Shown: positions 26,457-35,274, numbered from the stretch's first letter. The stretch is DNA of 64,000 nucleotides from CAZMRF01 sp964568735 (GCA_964568735.1 CAZMRF010000020.1:4479-68478); one strand, 5' to 3'. The notes: generated from the sequence alone by a model not told the origin. Numbers and translations are program-made.

Positions 26457-26486
26457 TTGACACATTCTAAAGTTTGCATATGTTAT
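26457..26486 (+). promoter_or_regulatory. Sigma-70-type promoter of the small secreted protein gene
   Basis: TTGACA (26457-26462), 18-nt spacer, TGTTAT (26481-26486) inside an A/T-rich island (about 26420-26510) that stands out in this GC-rich DNA. GCATAT occurs twice, at 26476 and 26498. Predicted leader is about 40 nt with GGAGGA at 26525. Confidence 0.6.
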
Positions 26487-26534
26487 TTCTACGAATCGCA
26501 TATAGCAACTTTTCAGCACCGAGTGGAGGACAGC

Positions 26535-27011
26535 ATGAGATTCCGGAAAGGCGCGATCTTCGGCATGATCGGATGCATCGGGCTGCTCCTCGCCGGAGTC
26601 CCCAGGGCGGGCGCGGATACCGCGGCCTACTACGAGCCCCCCGCTGCTGATGTGGAGCCGCCGTCCAGGGCGAAGCTCGTCGCCGACAGGCAGTTCGGCT
26701 TCGCGCCGATGACGGTCACGCTCGCCGGGATGCTCGAGTCTCCAGCAGGCGCCCTCCTCCCCATCGACAACGAGCAGGACGTCGTGCTGGTCGTCGAGTC
26801 GCCGTTCCTCCAGATCAGCAACAGCTCCGGATCGCGCAACATTGGGACCGACTTTCATTACGAAGCGACCGCGAGCGGGCCGGTCCATCCGGCCGTCTTC
26901 CTCCGCTCGATCGAGCTCAGGCGGCCCGGCAGGTACATCTTCCGGATCCAGGTGATCGATCAGGCGGGACAGGTTCTCGAGTCCAATGAGGTGACCATCA
27001 AGGCCATGTGA
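26535..27011 (+). CDS. Small secreted protein with an Ig/PKD-like domain
   Basis: 158 residues. MRFRKGAIFGMIGCIGLLLAG is a signal peptide ending near AGAD. GGAGGA lies 4 nt before the ATG. The mature part has RQFGFAPMTVTLAGML, similar to the start of PKD-like Ig domains (xxGxAPLTVxFxG), then strands VVLVVESPFLQI and GRYIFRIQVIDQAGQVLESNEVTI. No catalytic residues. The gene has its own consensus-like promoter in an A/T-rich patch and a textbook terminator, so it is an independent and probably well-expressed unit. Function unknown. Confidence 0.72.
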   Translation: MRFRKGAIFGMIGCIGLLLAGVPRAGADTAAYYEPPAADVEPPSRAKLVADRQFGFAPMTVTLAGMLESPAGALLPIDNEQDVVLVVESPFLQISNSSGSRNIGTDFHYEATASGPVHPAVFLRSIELRRPGRYIFRIQVIDQAGQVLESNEVTIKAM

Positions 27012-27088
27012 GGGGTTGGACACAGGGTCGCGCACCTCTCGGATGGGGCGCGGCCCACTCGCCCGGGCCGGCAGCCCGGGCAACCGAT

Positions 27089-27127
27089 GGGGGACGGCAC
27101 ACGGGGGTGCCGTCCCCCATTTCGTTT
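27089..27127 (+). terminator. Rho-independent terminator
   Basis: gggggacggca (27089-27099), 8-nt loop, tgccgtccccc (27108-27118): a perfect 11-bp stem followed by atttcgtttt. Lies 78 nt after the stop of the small secreted protein and before the convergent J-domain-like gene. Confidence 0.85.
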
Positions 27128-27147
27128 TCGTGGGAAGGGACCCGGTG

Positions 27148-27648
27148 CTACTGGCCGTTGCAGGTGGCCTGGAGATCGATCGCCGGGATCCAGCGCTCCG
27201 ACCCGGTGCCTCCGACCTTCACGAGATAGGCCGGCCCCGAGCCCCCGCCGGGGAAGGAGTGGTTGCCCTCGTACCTGACGATTTCACCAAAAGGGCGGCC
27301 CGATCGGATCTCGACGATGGTCTGCCCGGCTCTGAACTGCTTCCGGCGCAGGTTGATCTCCGGAAGCCACAGCCAGAGAAAAACCCCGATGAGCGCCACG
27401 ACCGCGATGACCAGCGTGATCGGGCTCTTCAGGGGTTCGACGACTCGCTGGCCTTCCTTGCCGTAGGCCGCGCGCCGCTTCGGGTTTTTCAGGACTTCGT
27501 AGGCATCCTCGAGGCGCTTGAGCTGGGAGCCCTCCGAGGTCGTCTTGGCCATCGCATAAGCCAGGCGTATCTCATCCGCGGAGGCATCGCGCGCTATCTT
27601 GAGGAGCCGGTAATAGCCCTTCGGGTCGGTCGGCTTCTTCTGGGCCAT
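27148..27648 (-). CDS. J-domain-like membrane protein lacking HPD
   Basis: 166 residues from the ATG at 27648. The first about 70 residues resemble a DnaJ J-domain (GYYRLLKIARDASADEIRLAYAMA ... LKRLEDAYEVLKNPKRRAAYG). The HPD tripeptide between helices II and III is absent: TTSEGSQL occupies that place. A single transmembrane helix (PITLVIAVVALIGVFLWLWL, about 88-107) follows, then a about 55-residue domain that ends LQATCNGQ. Without HPD it is unlikely to stimulate DnaK ATPase; it may act as a scaffold or bind partners. Start could also be TTG at 27687, but ATG keeps the family N-terminus. No strong RBS. Confidence 0.7.
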   Translation of the reverse strand: MAQKKPTDPKGYYRLLKIARDASADEIRLAYAMAKTTSEGSQLKRLEDAYEVLKNPKRRAAYGKEGQRVVEPLKSPITLVIAVVALIGVFLWLWLPEINLRRKQFRAGQTIVEIRSGRPFGEIVRYEGNHSFPGGGSGPAYLVKVGGTGSERWIPAIDLQATCNGQ

Positions 27649-27705
27649 CGGAGCGTCAAGGTATCGGCTGGCCCTCCGGCGCGTCAAGCCCGGGAGGAGC
27701 AGCTG

Positions 27706-28587
27706 TCAGCGGGCATCCGGGTCGAAATAGAGATCCTCCGAAAGGTCCGTGGAGAGGCCCTCCAGGGGGAGGTCGGCTTCGCTCCCCGAGCGGAAGGCCA
27801 CTTTGTACCGCTCGATGTCCGTGAAATTGATCGGATGACTCATGTGGTCATTGCGGATCCAGACGGCGAAACGGCCGAAGGCCCGGGCCACCTGGGGAGC
27901 CGTTCCGGGCAGGCTTCCCGGGCCCGGTTCCGGGGGGCGCCCGGCGCGCGCTCTCGTCACGATTTCGAGCACGGAGAGGGGGCGCCCCTCCTCATCCACG
28001 TACGTCGCGGAGTGGAGTGGATCGAGGCAGACCCAGCGGCGCTCGTCGCGGAGCCAGGCCTCGATGACCTCGTGGTCCACCACGGTCACGTAGCGGGCCG
28101 GATAGCCCAGTGACATGAGCGCCTGGGCGAGCACGTAGTTGTATTGCGCGCAGAAGCCCCCGGTGAAGCCGGCGCGGATGTCGCGGAGGATGATACGCGC
28201 GTCGAGGGGAGGATAGGGATCCGGAATCCCCGGCTCGAATTGAGCGCGTGCCCATGCCGTGAGGCGCGTGAAGCGATCGATGTCCGATGTCGCGCCGTCG
28301 ATGACGGTGTCCAGCTTCTCCGCACCGCGGAGATCCGCGAGCACCTCCGGCGGGTCGAAGCTGAAGAGGAACCGCGGCCGGTGGCGCACGGCCGCGGGAT
28401 CGACGAAGCGGAAGACGGTCATGGGCTTGCGTGGGGCGCCGGGGCCGGCGGAAGGCTCGAGCGGCGCGCCCGGGCTTTCCTGCCCCTTCCTCAGCTCGAG
28501 GGTGATCAGCGTCACCATCCCGATCACGGCAAGACCAGAAGCCACCATGACCCAGCGAGGCACACGCGCAGAGACGGAACTCGTCAT
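27706..28587 (-). CDS. Transglutaminase-like protein, membrane-anchored
   Basis: 293 residues. One N-terminal transmembrane segment (VMVASGLAVIGMVTLITLEL) follows a short basic stretch. The transglutaminase-like core (papain-like fold) spans about 90-220, with candidate catalytic Cys in FTGGFCAQYN, His in VVDHEVIEAW and Asp in VCLDPL, in the expected order and spacing. Family members act as cysteine proteases, peptidases or cross-linking enzymes. The C-terminal 80 residues are unassigned. The ATG at 28587 is preferred over 28629. It lies 107 nt from a divergent GT-C gene and 57 nt upstream of the J-domain-like gene on the same strand. Confidence 0.8.
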   Translation of the reverse strand: MTSSVSARVPRWVMVASGLAVIGMVTLITLELRKGQESPGAPLEPSAGPGAPRKPMTVFRFVDPAAVRHRPRFLFSFDPPEVLADLRGAEKLDTVIDGATSDIDRFTRLTAWARAQFEPGIPDPYPPLDARIILRDIRAGFTGGFCAQYNYVLAQALMSLGYPARYVTVVDHEVIEAWLRDERRWVCLDPLHSATYVDEEGRPLSVLEIVTRARAGRPPEPGPGSLPGTAPQVARAFGRFAVWIRNDHMSHPINFTDIERYKVAFRSGSEADLPLEGLSTDLSEDLYFDPDAR

Positions 28588-28693
28588 CGCATGGGTATAA
28601 TACCGCCCCACGGAGCCTAGACGGGTCATGGCTCGGGTCGCGTTGCGTGAGCAGCGCCGCCGGATGCGGGGAGACAGGCCGGGATACTCCTGA

Positions 28694-30733
28694 ATGCACG
28701 CTCCGGTTCGCTCCGATCGGCTTCAACACATCCTCGCGCTGATCCTCGCCGTATGGTTCGCCTTCCTGGTGATGGCCTACCACCAGCGCTTCCCTCCGGG
28801 GACGCTGCCGGGTCACGGTGTGAAGATCCTCGTGGCACTCCTTCTTCTCGGATCGGCATCGGGAATAGGTGCGCCCCTCGTGAGGAAGCTCGCCGGGCCC
28901 GGGACGCAGCCGCTGATGTGCGGGCTGGTCGCGGTCGGGTTGGGCCTCGGCGCTCTCGAGCTCGGCACGCTGGCGCTGACAGCGGCCGGGATCGCGAACC
29001 CCATCGTCGCATGGCTTCTCGTCACGGTGGGGCTCGTGGCGGGAGGCCGGAGGCTGGCCACGCGGCTCGACGCCTCGTTGGGTACGGTGCCGGAGGTCCT
29101 CGTCGCGCTGCGTGACGAGGTGCGGGCGCGCTGGTGGGCGCTCCCGATCCTGGCGCTCGCATGCGCCGGCTGGCTCGCCGCGCTCGGCGCGGCGCTGGCG
29201 CCGGCCGAGTTCTACGACGCGCTCATCTATCACCTGGCCGTGCCCGATCGCTACCTGGCCTCAGGGGGGATCGGCGCCGTGCCCGGCAACTTCTACTCCC
29301 ACTTCCCCGCGAACCAGGGCATGCTCTACGCGCTGGGGATGCTCCTGTCGAGCGGGCGCATCGAGGCGGGCACGCTCGCCCAGCTCCTGCACCTCCTGCT
29401 GGGAGTGCTCTCGGTGGCGGCCACTCTCCTCATCGGCCGGCGCCACCTCTCGCCCGGAGCGGGCCTTCTGGGAGCGGGCCTCCTGGCCACCGTGCCGGGA
29501 ATCCTCCTCACCGCGACCTGGCCCATCGCCGATCTCGCCGTCACCTTCGATGGCGCTCTCGTCCTCGCCCTTCTTCTCGATGCGCGCGCGGAGGAGGGGC
29601 GGGCACGGCGAGGGAGGCTCCTCCTCGCCGGCCTGCTGGCCGGGCTGGCGCTCGGCGTGAAGTACACCGCGGCGCCGAGCGTGCTGCTTCCCGCCCTCGT
29701 CTGGCTGGCGTGGGAGGCTCGTCGTCTGGATGCCTCGAGGCTCAAGGACCTGGCGTTATTCACCGCCGCCGCAGCCCTGGTCTTCGCCCCCTGGACCGCG
29801 CGCAATCTCGCCGTCACGGGCAATCCAGTCGCCCCCTACATGACCTCGATCTTCGGCGGGCCCGAGGGAGGGATCGGCCTTTCTGAGGAGGTGACGCGCC
29901 GCCTGCCCGAGGGGGCGAGCTTCGGCTCGCTGGCCGTCCACTACCTCTCCGCCCCCTGGCGCGCCGGCATCGAGCGTCTGGGGGCGGGCGGGCACCTCGG
30001 AGCGGCCCTGACGCTGCTCATCCCCTTCGTGTTCCTCGGGCGCGGCCGGTCGGCCGCCCTGGCCCCCATCGCGGTCCTCGGAGGCACGGCGGTCCTTGCC
30101 TGGGCCGCCTCCTCACAGGTGACTCGCTATCTCTTCCCCGCGCTGCCGGCGCTCTGCCTCCTCGCTGCTCACGGAGGCGCTTCGCTCGTGAGGGCCGCGC
30201 CCCCGCTGAAGGCGCCTCTTGCCGCCGGCCTGGGCTGGCTGCTCCTCCACAACGTCTATCTCTTCGGGGTCCTCGCGGTGAGCATCAATCCCTACGGGGT
30301 CGCCTTCGGCATCGAAATGCCGGAGGATTACCTCTCGCGGCGGGTGAGCTACTACCCGGCGGCGTCCTTCATCAACGCACAGCTGCCCGAGGGAGCGCGG
30401 TTGCTTCTCGTGGGCGAGGGACGCGGGTATTACATCGAGCGGGCCTATGACGCCTCGACGCCCTACGACCCGATCCTGCTGGGCCGGCTCGCCGGGGATG
30501 CCGTGAGGGAAGGCGCGGATCTCAGGCAGGTGCTGGCGAGGGCCGGCTACACGCACCTGCTCGTGAGCCGGCCGGAGATGGAGCGCGTGGCCCGCATGCA
30601 CGGGCGCGGGGCCTACTTCGACGGGCTCGACGACGCGGCGCGCGCGTCCGTGGCGGATCTCTTCCGCGACGGAGCCTTGCGCACGCTCTACGAGCGCAAC
30701 GGCGTCAGCGTGCTGGAGATCCCGGGCGGCTAG
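28694..30733 (+). CDS. GT-C membrane glycosyltransferase
   Basis: 679 residues with about 13 hydrophobic segments and a soluble C-terminal region of about 130 residues. After an N-terminal pair of helices comes APAEFYDALIYHLAVPDRYLA, an acidic first-loop motif of the kind that holds the catalytic Asp in GT-C enzymes. GNFYSHFPANQGMLYALGML resembles the conserved periplasmic loop of the DUF6056/GT39-like families. Predicted to transfer sugars from polyprenyl-phosphate donors. Third GT-C protein of this window; no sugar-nucleotide genes are adjacent, so the product is unknown. Confidence 0.72.
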   Translation: MHAPVRSDRLQHILALILAVWFAFLVMAYHQRFPPGTLPGHGVKILVALLLLGSASGIGAPLVRKLAGPGTQPLMCGLVAVGLGLGALELGTLALTAAGIANPIVAWLLVTVGLVAGGRRLATRLDASLGTVPEVLVALRDEVRARWWALPILALACAGWLAALGAALAPAEFYDALIYHLAVPDRYLASGGIGAVPGNFYSHFPANQGMLYALGMLLSSGRIEAGTLAQLLHLLLGVLSVAATLLIGRRHLSPGAGLLGAGLLATVPGILLTATWPIADLAVTFDGALVLALLLDARAEEGRARRGRLLLAGLLAGLALGVKYTAAPSVLLPALVWLAWEARRLDASRLKDLALFTAAAALVFAPWTARNLAVTGNPVAPYMTSIFGGPEGGIGLSEEVTRRLPEGASFGSLAVHYLSAPWRAGIERLGAGGHLGAALTLLIPFVFLGRGRSAALAPIAVLGGTAVLAWAASSQVTRYLFPALPALCLLAAHGGASLVRAAPPLKAPLAAGLGWLLLHNVYLFGVLAVSINPYGVAFGIEMPEDYLSRRVSYYPAASFINAQLPEGARLLLVGEGRGYYIERAYDASTPYDPILLGRLAGDAVREGADLRQVLARAGYTHLLVSRPEMERVARMHGRGAYFDGLDDAARASVADLFRDGALRTLYERNGVSVLEIPGG

Positions 30734-30825
30734 GGGAGAGCCCCCTGCGGCGCATCTTCTCCCGCTTCTTGCGTCTCTGGCGTCGGCGTTTGATCTCGGC
30801 CTGGCGAGTTCCCTTACCCATCGTT

Positions 30826-31503
30826 TCAGTTCACCGTTTGGTCGTCCTCGTCCCCGAACTCCGCGTCCCGGGAGAGGACGATCTTTTCGAGATATTCGTT
30901 TACGAGCTCGGTCAGCCTCCGGCAGCGCAGCCGGAGATTGTCTTCCTCGAGGAGCGACTGCTTCACCTCCGCGGGCAATCCGATGTGGAAGCAGATGGAG
31001 TTGACCACCGCCTCGTAGGGGAGCCCCTCCTTGATGGAGACCATCGGGAACTCCTGGTGGGAGACCTCCTGGAAGAGGACCGCGCAGGCGCCGAGGAGCT
31101 GCACGAGATCCTGATGACTCTCGGGCTCGGCATCCCCGGGCACGCTCTCCTGGATGGGAGCGATCCGCGCCGTGCGGAACGGCTTGCCGTCCGCGAGCTC
31201 GTCGCCGAACGCCACCTTGCGGAGGCCGACGAGCTGCAGGTAGTAGCGGCCGTCGTCCGTCCTGCGCGACCTGGAGATCCGCCCGAGGCAGCCCACGGGG
31301 TGGTAGGCGGCGTCTCCGGCTCCCGAGCGCATGAGGGCCATGGCCACGAAGCCGTCGCCTTCGAGCGCGCGCGCGATCATCTCGCGGTACCTCGGCTCGA
31401 AGATGTGCAGCGGCAGGACGGTCCTCGGGAAGAAGACGGTGTCGTGGAGTGGAAAGACCGGGGCCGTCTCGGGCAGGAGGCGTGGATCGTGCTCTTGCGT
31501 CAT
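30826..31503 (-). CDS. LON substrate-binding domain protein
   Basis: 225 residues consisting of the N-terminal domain of the Lon protease without the AAA or peptidase parts. The signature is VFPLHDTVFFPRTVLPLHIFEPRYREM, followed by GCLGRI and YYLQLVGLRKV; the second half is helical. In Lon the domain recognises substrates; stand-alone versions are widespread and their function is not well established. It is encoded 124 nt downstream of a YfhL-type ferredoxin on the same strand. Confidence 0.87.
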   Translation of the reverse strand: MTQEHDPRLLPETAPVFPLHDTVFFPRTVLPLHIFEPRYREMIARALEGDGFVAMALMRSGAGDAAYHPVGCLGRISRSRRTDDGRYYLQLVGLRKVAFGDELADGKPFRTARIAPIQESVPGDAEPESHQDLVQLLGACAVLFQEVSHQEFPMVSIKEGLPYEAVVNSICFHIGLPAEVKQSLLEEDNLRLRCRRLTELVNEYLEKIVLSRDAEFGDEDDQTVN

Positions 31504-31627
31504 GACCTCGCCATTATAGGAGCCTGCCCGGGGCTTGGCCCGAAACGGTGAACCAGGACCCGGGCGAGCTCACGGGCCCGTTCCCCCGCGGGCCGGCGGC
31601 GAGATCGGCGCGATGCGCCGGCAGGGA

Positions 31628-31915
31628 CTACTTCCGGAAGCGCGAAGGGAACTCCTCTGCGAACTGCTGGTCCGGGTGGATCTGCTTCGCTCGATCGATG
31701 AGGAGCGTCTCCTCCTCGATGTTGTTCGGATCCGCGACGCAGCAATCGACCGGACAGACCGCTGCGCACTGCTCGACGTCGTGGAAGCCGACGCATTCCG
31801 TGCACAGCTCGGGGTCGATGACGTAGACATCCTCGGCTTCGCTTATGGCCTGGTTGGGGCACTCCGGCTCACAGGCTCCGCAGTTGATGCACTCCTCGGT
31901 GATCATCGTGGCCAT
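31628..31915 (-). CDS. YfhL-family 2x[4Fe-4S] ferredoxin
   Basis: 95 residues with two cluster motifs: CINCGACEPECP and CTECVGFHDVEQCAAVCP, followed by VDCC. The long gap inside the second motif (C-x2-C-x8-C-x3-C) is the hallmark of Allochromatium-type/YfhL ferredoxins, which have very low-potential clusters and serve redox enzymes in the cytoplasm. The ATG at 31915 is preceded by GGGAG. Clustered with the LON-domain gene; the partner enzyme is not evident. Confidence 0.93.
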   Translation of the reverse strand: MATMITEECINCGACEPECPNQAISEAEDVYVIDPELCTECVGFHDVEQCAAVCPVDCCVADPNNIEEETLLIDRAKQIHPDQQFAEEFPSRFRK

Positions 31916-32243
31916 TCTGTATCGTCTCCCGTGGGTGGAGCGCCGCAGTCCCTGTCGCAGCGAGATCCTGCCGGCTCTCCCTTCAGGTGGAATTCGCTGT
32001 AGGGAGTATATGGAGGCCCCCCCGGCCGATCAAGAAACCGCGGGACGCCGGCGCGTTGATCCGCCGCGCCGGACGGGAGTATAGTCGGCCTCCCTCCTGA
32101 CTCCCGGCCGACCGGGTGGCGCCTCTGGCGCCGCTGGACCGGAGGGATCGGGCTCAGCGGAGGCGGGAAGAGAGAGAAAGCGCCGCCCGGAGCACCGGTC
32201 AGCAGGGAATCTGCAGCCGCGCGAAAAAAAAGGCAGTATCAGG

Positions 32244-32816
32244 ATGAGCGACGACGACACCACGACAGAGGACGAGAAGCCGGAAGAATCGGAGCCCTCC
32301 GGGGAGGCCAAGGCACCAGGGCCTGCACGGATCGGAGCCCCTCCTGCGGGAGCGAAGCCGGCAGCGTCGGGTGGGCCTGCGCGGATCGGGGCCCCTCCTG
32401 CGGGAGCGAAGCCGGCAGCGTCAGGGGGCCCCGCTCGGGTGGGCCCCGCCCCTTCCGGCGCCGCGCCGGAGGCAGGGTCGCCGCCTTCGGCCGGCAAGGC
32501 CGCTGTCGCCCCAGCGAAGAAGCCTGCTCCCGCGGCAGCCCCGGCGCTCTCCCGCGCGGAGATCGATTCGATGCGGGCCCAGATCGTCAAGGCGCTCGAG
32601 GAGGCCAGGCGCCTGGGTGGCCAGGTCACCATCGACGTCCTGCACAAGGAAACGAAGTTCACCGGACGCGTCATCCGTGTGGATCCCGAGGAAGGGTACG
32701 CGGTCCTCGAACATCCCGACGGCAGGCGGCGCGGCCTCTGGTTCATCCTCGGCGGATCCCTGAAGACTTCGGACGGCCGGGAGATCCCCTTTCCCCTCGA
32801 CGGCGTCGCGCGCTGA
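32244..32816 (+). CDS. Ala/Pro-rich protein with a small C-terminal domain
   Basis: 190 residues. Residues 1-20 are acidic (SDDDTTTEDEKPEESEP), residues 21-105 form a low-complexity Ala/Pro/Gly/Lys linker containing two copies of an 18-residue repeat (GPARIGAPPAGAKPAASG), and residues 106-190 form a compact domain (RAQIVKALEEARRLGGQVTI, FTGRVIRVDPEEGYAVLEHPD, LWFILGGSLKT). The C-terminal part looks like a small OB/beta-barrel-like module; no named family. The N-terminal tail is likely disordered. It is followed 61 nt later by a TatD-family gene. Confidence 0.65.
   Translation: MSDDDTTTEDEKPEESEPSGEAKAPGPARIGAPPAGAKPAASGGPARIGAPPAGAKPAASGGPARVGPAPSGAAPEAGSPPSAGKAAVAPAKKPAPAAAPALSRAEIDSMRAQIVKALEEARRLGGQVTIDVLHKETKFTGRVIRVDPEEGYAVLEHPDGRRRGLWFILGGSLKTSDGREIPFPLDGVAR
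32321..32428 (+). repeat. 54-bp in-frame tandem duplication
   Basis: Two nearly identical 54-bp units (32321-32374 and 32375-32428), beginning gcctgcrcggatcggrgccc, encode the duplicated 18-residue linker of the Ala/Pro-rich protein. The near identity suggests a recent slippage event. Confidence 0.85.
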
Positions 32817-32877
32817 GCCGACGCCCCGGCGGCGCGGCCGGCCGGCTTTGAAGATCCTCCCTTTCTGATACTCCTCG

Positions 32878-33642
32878 ATGGTCAACATCGCTGACGCCCA
32901 CTGCCACCTCGCGGATTTGCCCGATCTCGACCGCGCGATCGAGGACGCCGCGGCTGCGGGGGCCGGCCCCATCCTGGCCGTGGCGATGAGCCCTTCGGAC
33001 GGAGCGCGAGTGCTCGAGTCGAAGGCGCGCCACCCGGGCCGGGTCCTGGCAGGCGTGGGTCTTCACCCCTCGAGGGTGCCGGAGATCACCGACGAGGAGG
33101 CTGCGGCGGAGCTGAAGCTCGTGGCCGAGCGCGCGCCTGCTGCCGACTTCATCGGAGAGATCGGCCTGGACTACAAGGACGCCGTGGATGGAGAGCAGCG
33201 GCGCCGCCAGGGAGAGATCCTCGAGAGGCTCCTGGACATCGCCGAGCACGCGAGGCTTCCCGTCAACATGCACACCCGGAGGGCCGACCGTGAGCTGGTC
33301 GAGATTGCCCGGGCCTTCACGGCGCGCACCGGACTCGGCGTGATCCTGCACTGGTTCACGCACTCGAAGAAGCTGGCCTGGCGCTGCGCCGACTCCGGGA
33401 TATTCATCTCGGCCGGACCGGCGATCGAGATCGATCCGAAGCAGATGGACGTGGCCCGTGCCGTGGCTCGCAACCTTCTCCTCGTCGAGACCGACAGCCC
33501 CGTCGAATACGCCGGCCGCGCCGCCGAGCCGGCCTGGGTCCCTCGGGTCGCCGGCCGGCTGGGGGACGAGCGGGGAGAGGATCGGGAGGCCTTCGCCGCG
33601 CTCCTCGCTGAGAACCTGGAAAACTACCTGAAGCTCGCGTGA
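32878..33642 (+). CDS. TatD-family metal-dependent hydrolase
   Basis: 254 residues of the TatD/YcfH DNase family (metal-dependent TIM barrel). Metal ligands can be placed: ADAHCHL (N-terminal HxH), GEIGLDY (Glu), VNMHTRRAD (His), LHWFTHS (His) and VETDSPV (Asp). Members are 3'-5' exodeoxyribonucleases involved in DNA repair or turnover. No strong RBS precedes the ATG. It follows the Ala/Pro-rich protein and precedes a DUF4242 gene on the same strand, so the three may be co-transcribed. Confidence 0.9.
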   Translation: MVNIADAHCHLADLPDLDRAIEDAAAAGAGPILAVAMSPSDGARVLESKARHPGRVLAGVGLHPSRVPEITDEEAAAELKLVAERAPAADFIGEIGLDYKDAVDGEQRRRQGEILERLLDIAEHARLPVNMHTRRADRELVEIARAFTARTGLGVILHWFTHSKKLAWRCADSGIFISAGPAIEIDPKQMDVARAVARNLLLVETDSPVEYAGRAAEPAWVPRVAGRLGDERGEDREAFAALLAENLENYLKLA

Positions 33643-33708
33643 CAGGCGATCCCGGGATCCGTTACCCTTCCCCATCCGAGCGCTGCCTCGATAGGAGAGG
33701 GGGAATAC

Positions 33709-33981
33709 ATGCCGAGATTCGTCATCGAACGGGACATTCCGGGAGCCGGGAAGCTCACGCCAGAGCAGCTGCAGGCCACCTCGCGCAAGTCTTGCAGCGT
33801 CCTGACAGGAATGGGCCCGCGGATTCAGTGGATTCAGAGCTACGTCACGGACGACAAGATCTACTGTGTCTACCTGGCGCCCGACGAGGAGACCGTGCGG
33901 GAGCACGCCCGCCAGGGCGGCTTTCCCGCGAACCGGATCTCGCGGGTGAGGGCGATCATCGACCCGACGACCGCGGAGTGA
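33709..33981 (+). CDS. DUF4242 (SCO4226-like nickel-binding) protein
   Basis: 90 residues of the DUF4242 family, small ferredoxin-fold proteins of which the Streptomyces SCO4226 homologue binds nickel. Visible are FVIERDIPGAGKLT, the Cys-containing SRKSCSVL, IQWIQSYVTDDKIYCVYLAPDEE and REHARQGGFP. An AGGAGAGGGGG RBS precedes the ATG. Function in the cell is not established. An 8-bp hairpin (ctccgatc 34014-34021 / gatcggag 34032-34039) follows the gene. Confidence 0.85.
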   Translation: MPRFVIERDIPGAGKLTPEQLQATSRKSCSVLTGMGPRIQWIQSYVTDDKIYCVYLAPDEETVREHARQGGFPANRISRVRAIIDPTTAE

Positions 33982-34064
33982 TGGCGGACCGGTCACCCCT
34001 CGGCGACGGTTCACTCCGATCACGCATCGTAGATCGGAGCCATCGCATCTGAGGGTTGCCTGAC

Positions 34065-34503
34065 ATGCTCCCAGGAGAAGCCAGGTCGAGCCGCGGCCGG
34101 CGCACGGCTCCCGCGATCCTGATGCTGATCCTCCTTGGCTGGCCGATCCATGCCGGCACTGCGGAAGAGGCTGCCGTCATCAGCCCGCGTCTGGAAGGGC
34201 TGCGCCTCGCCGTGACCCGGGGTGACGCCGGAGCGCTCGAGCGCTTCTGGGAGGAGGTCCGTCGCGACGGCGCCTGCGCGCTCTCACGGCGCCGTGAGCC
34301 GCTTCGATGATCTCCTGCGTAGCGAGCGGCTGGGCAACGAGCGAAGGATCTTCGTCTATCGCCCGGCAGGGTACAGCGACTCCGCCGATGCGTACCCCCT
34401 GCTGATCCTCGGGGCGAGCTACATCAACCAGATCCGCCTCCCCGGCATCCTCGACTGCCTGATCGCACTCCTCGGATCCCCTTCCATCCCGGAGCCTCAC
34501 TAG
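34065..34503 (+). pseudogene. Decayed enterochelin-esterase-like gene
   Basis: Frame 1 from ATG 34065 gives a signal-like N-terminus and ISPRLEGLRLAVTRGDAGAL with RFWEEVRRDGA, the opening of secreted esterases of the enterochelin-esterase type. Just after, at about 34285-34300, the continuation shifts by one frame to GAVSRFDDLLRSERLGNERR with IFVYRPAGYSDSADAYPLLIL and GILDCLIALLGSP. In intact relatives roughly 100 or more residues separate these parts and the alpha/beta-hydrolase catalytic region follows. Both are missing here, so an internal deletion plus frameshift and a C-terminal truncation leave a non-functional remnant. It abuts the convergent GST gene at 34500. Confidence 0.75.
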
Positions 34504-35117
34504 ACCATCGGCCGATCGCTCAGCCGCCGGATCCAGCCCTCCAGCCGGGGGTGGTTCCTGCCCAGAGGCTGGTGCTGCACGAGGATCCGGTGGAAGAGAT
34601 AGGGATCGTCGTCATCCGCGATGACCGCGTACCGGATGAACGGCCAGGCACAGATGTCGGCGGCCGAGAACTCGTCTCCCATGAGATAGCTCCGACTGGA
34701 GAGCATCGCCTCGAAGGTGTCGAGGTGCCCCTTCATCTCCGCAGACCAGCGATCGATCTTCGCCTGATCCGGCGCAGGCTTCTTCATCTCGGCCTCCATC
34801 GCGTTGGGGGGCACCTTCCAGACCCGGTTGAACCAGTCGATGAAGACCTGCATCTCGGCCCGCCTGGCGGGGTCGGCGGGATAGAGCGGCTTCGCCGGGT
34901 GGAGCTCCTCGACGCGCCGGACGATGGGCATGGAATCCACAAGGATCTCCCCGTCGAAGTCGAGGACGGGGACCAGCTCCTGGCCGCTCACCTTCCGGAG
35001 GAGGCTGCGATCGGCGGGATCGATCTGGATGGACTCGACGTTGAGCCCCTTGTGGGCGAGCGCGAGGGCGAGGCGGTCACAGTTCGTGGACTTCGGGAAG
35101 CGGTAGAAGCGAATCAT
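34500..35117 (-). CDS. Glutathione S-transferase family protein
   Basis: 205 residues. The N-terminal thioredoxin-like domain reads MIRFYRFPKSTNCDRLALAL, with ELVPVLDFDGEILVDSMPIV containing the cis-Pro (VPV) and the glutathione-binding Asp-Ser pair (VDS). The helical C-terminal domain has YLMGDEFSAADICAWPFI, matching GST_C. Likely glutathione- or thiol-dependent conjugation or reduction in the cytoplasm. The Ser/Cys of STNC near residue 10-13 would be the candidate catalytic residue. It ends in the last codons of the neighbouring pseudogene. Confidence 0.87.
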   Translation of the reverse strand: MIRFYRFPKSTNCDRLALALAHKGLNVESIQIDPADRSLLRKVSGQELVPVLDFDGEILVDSMPIVRRVEELHPAKPLYPADPARRAEMQVFIDWFNRVWKVPPNAMEAEMKKPAPDQAKIDRWSAEMKGHLDTFEAMLSSRSYLMGDEFSAADICAWPFIRYAVIADDDDPYLFHRILVQHQPLGRNHPRLEGWIRRLSDRPMV

Positions 35118-35274
35118 GAGTCACTCCAATGTCGGCAAACCGCTGCAGGCGGCCAGGGGAGCGGCCTGGCTGGGCTTCAACGTTCGCCGGAGACAATCGA
35201 CCGGTTCAGCGATCCCCGCCGGCGCACGAGTCGCCGCTTCGGACGGTCCTGGGCGCCGCGGGTTCATGCATATC

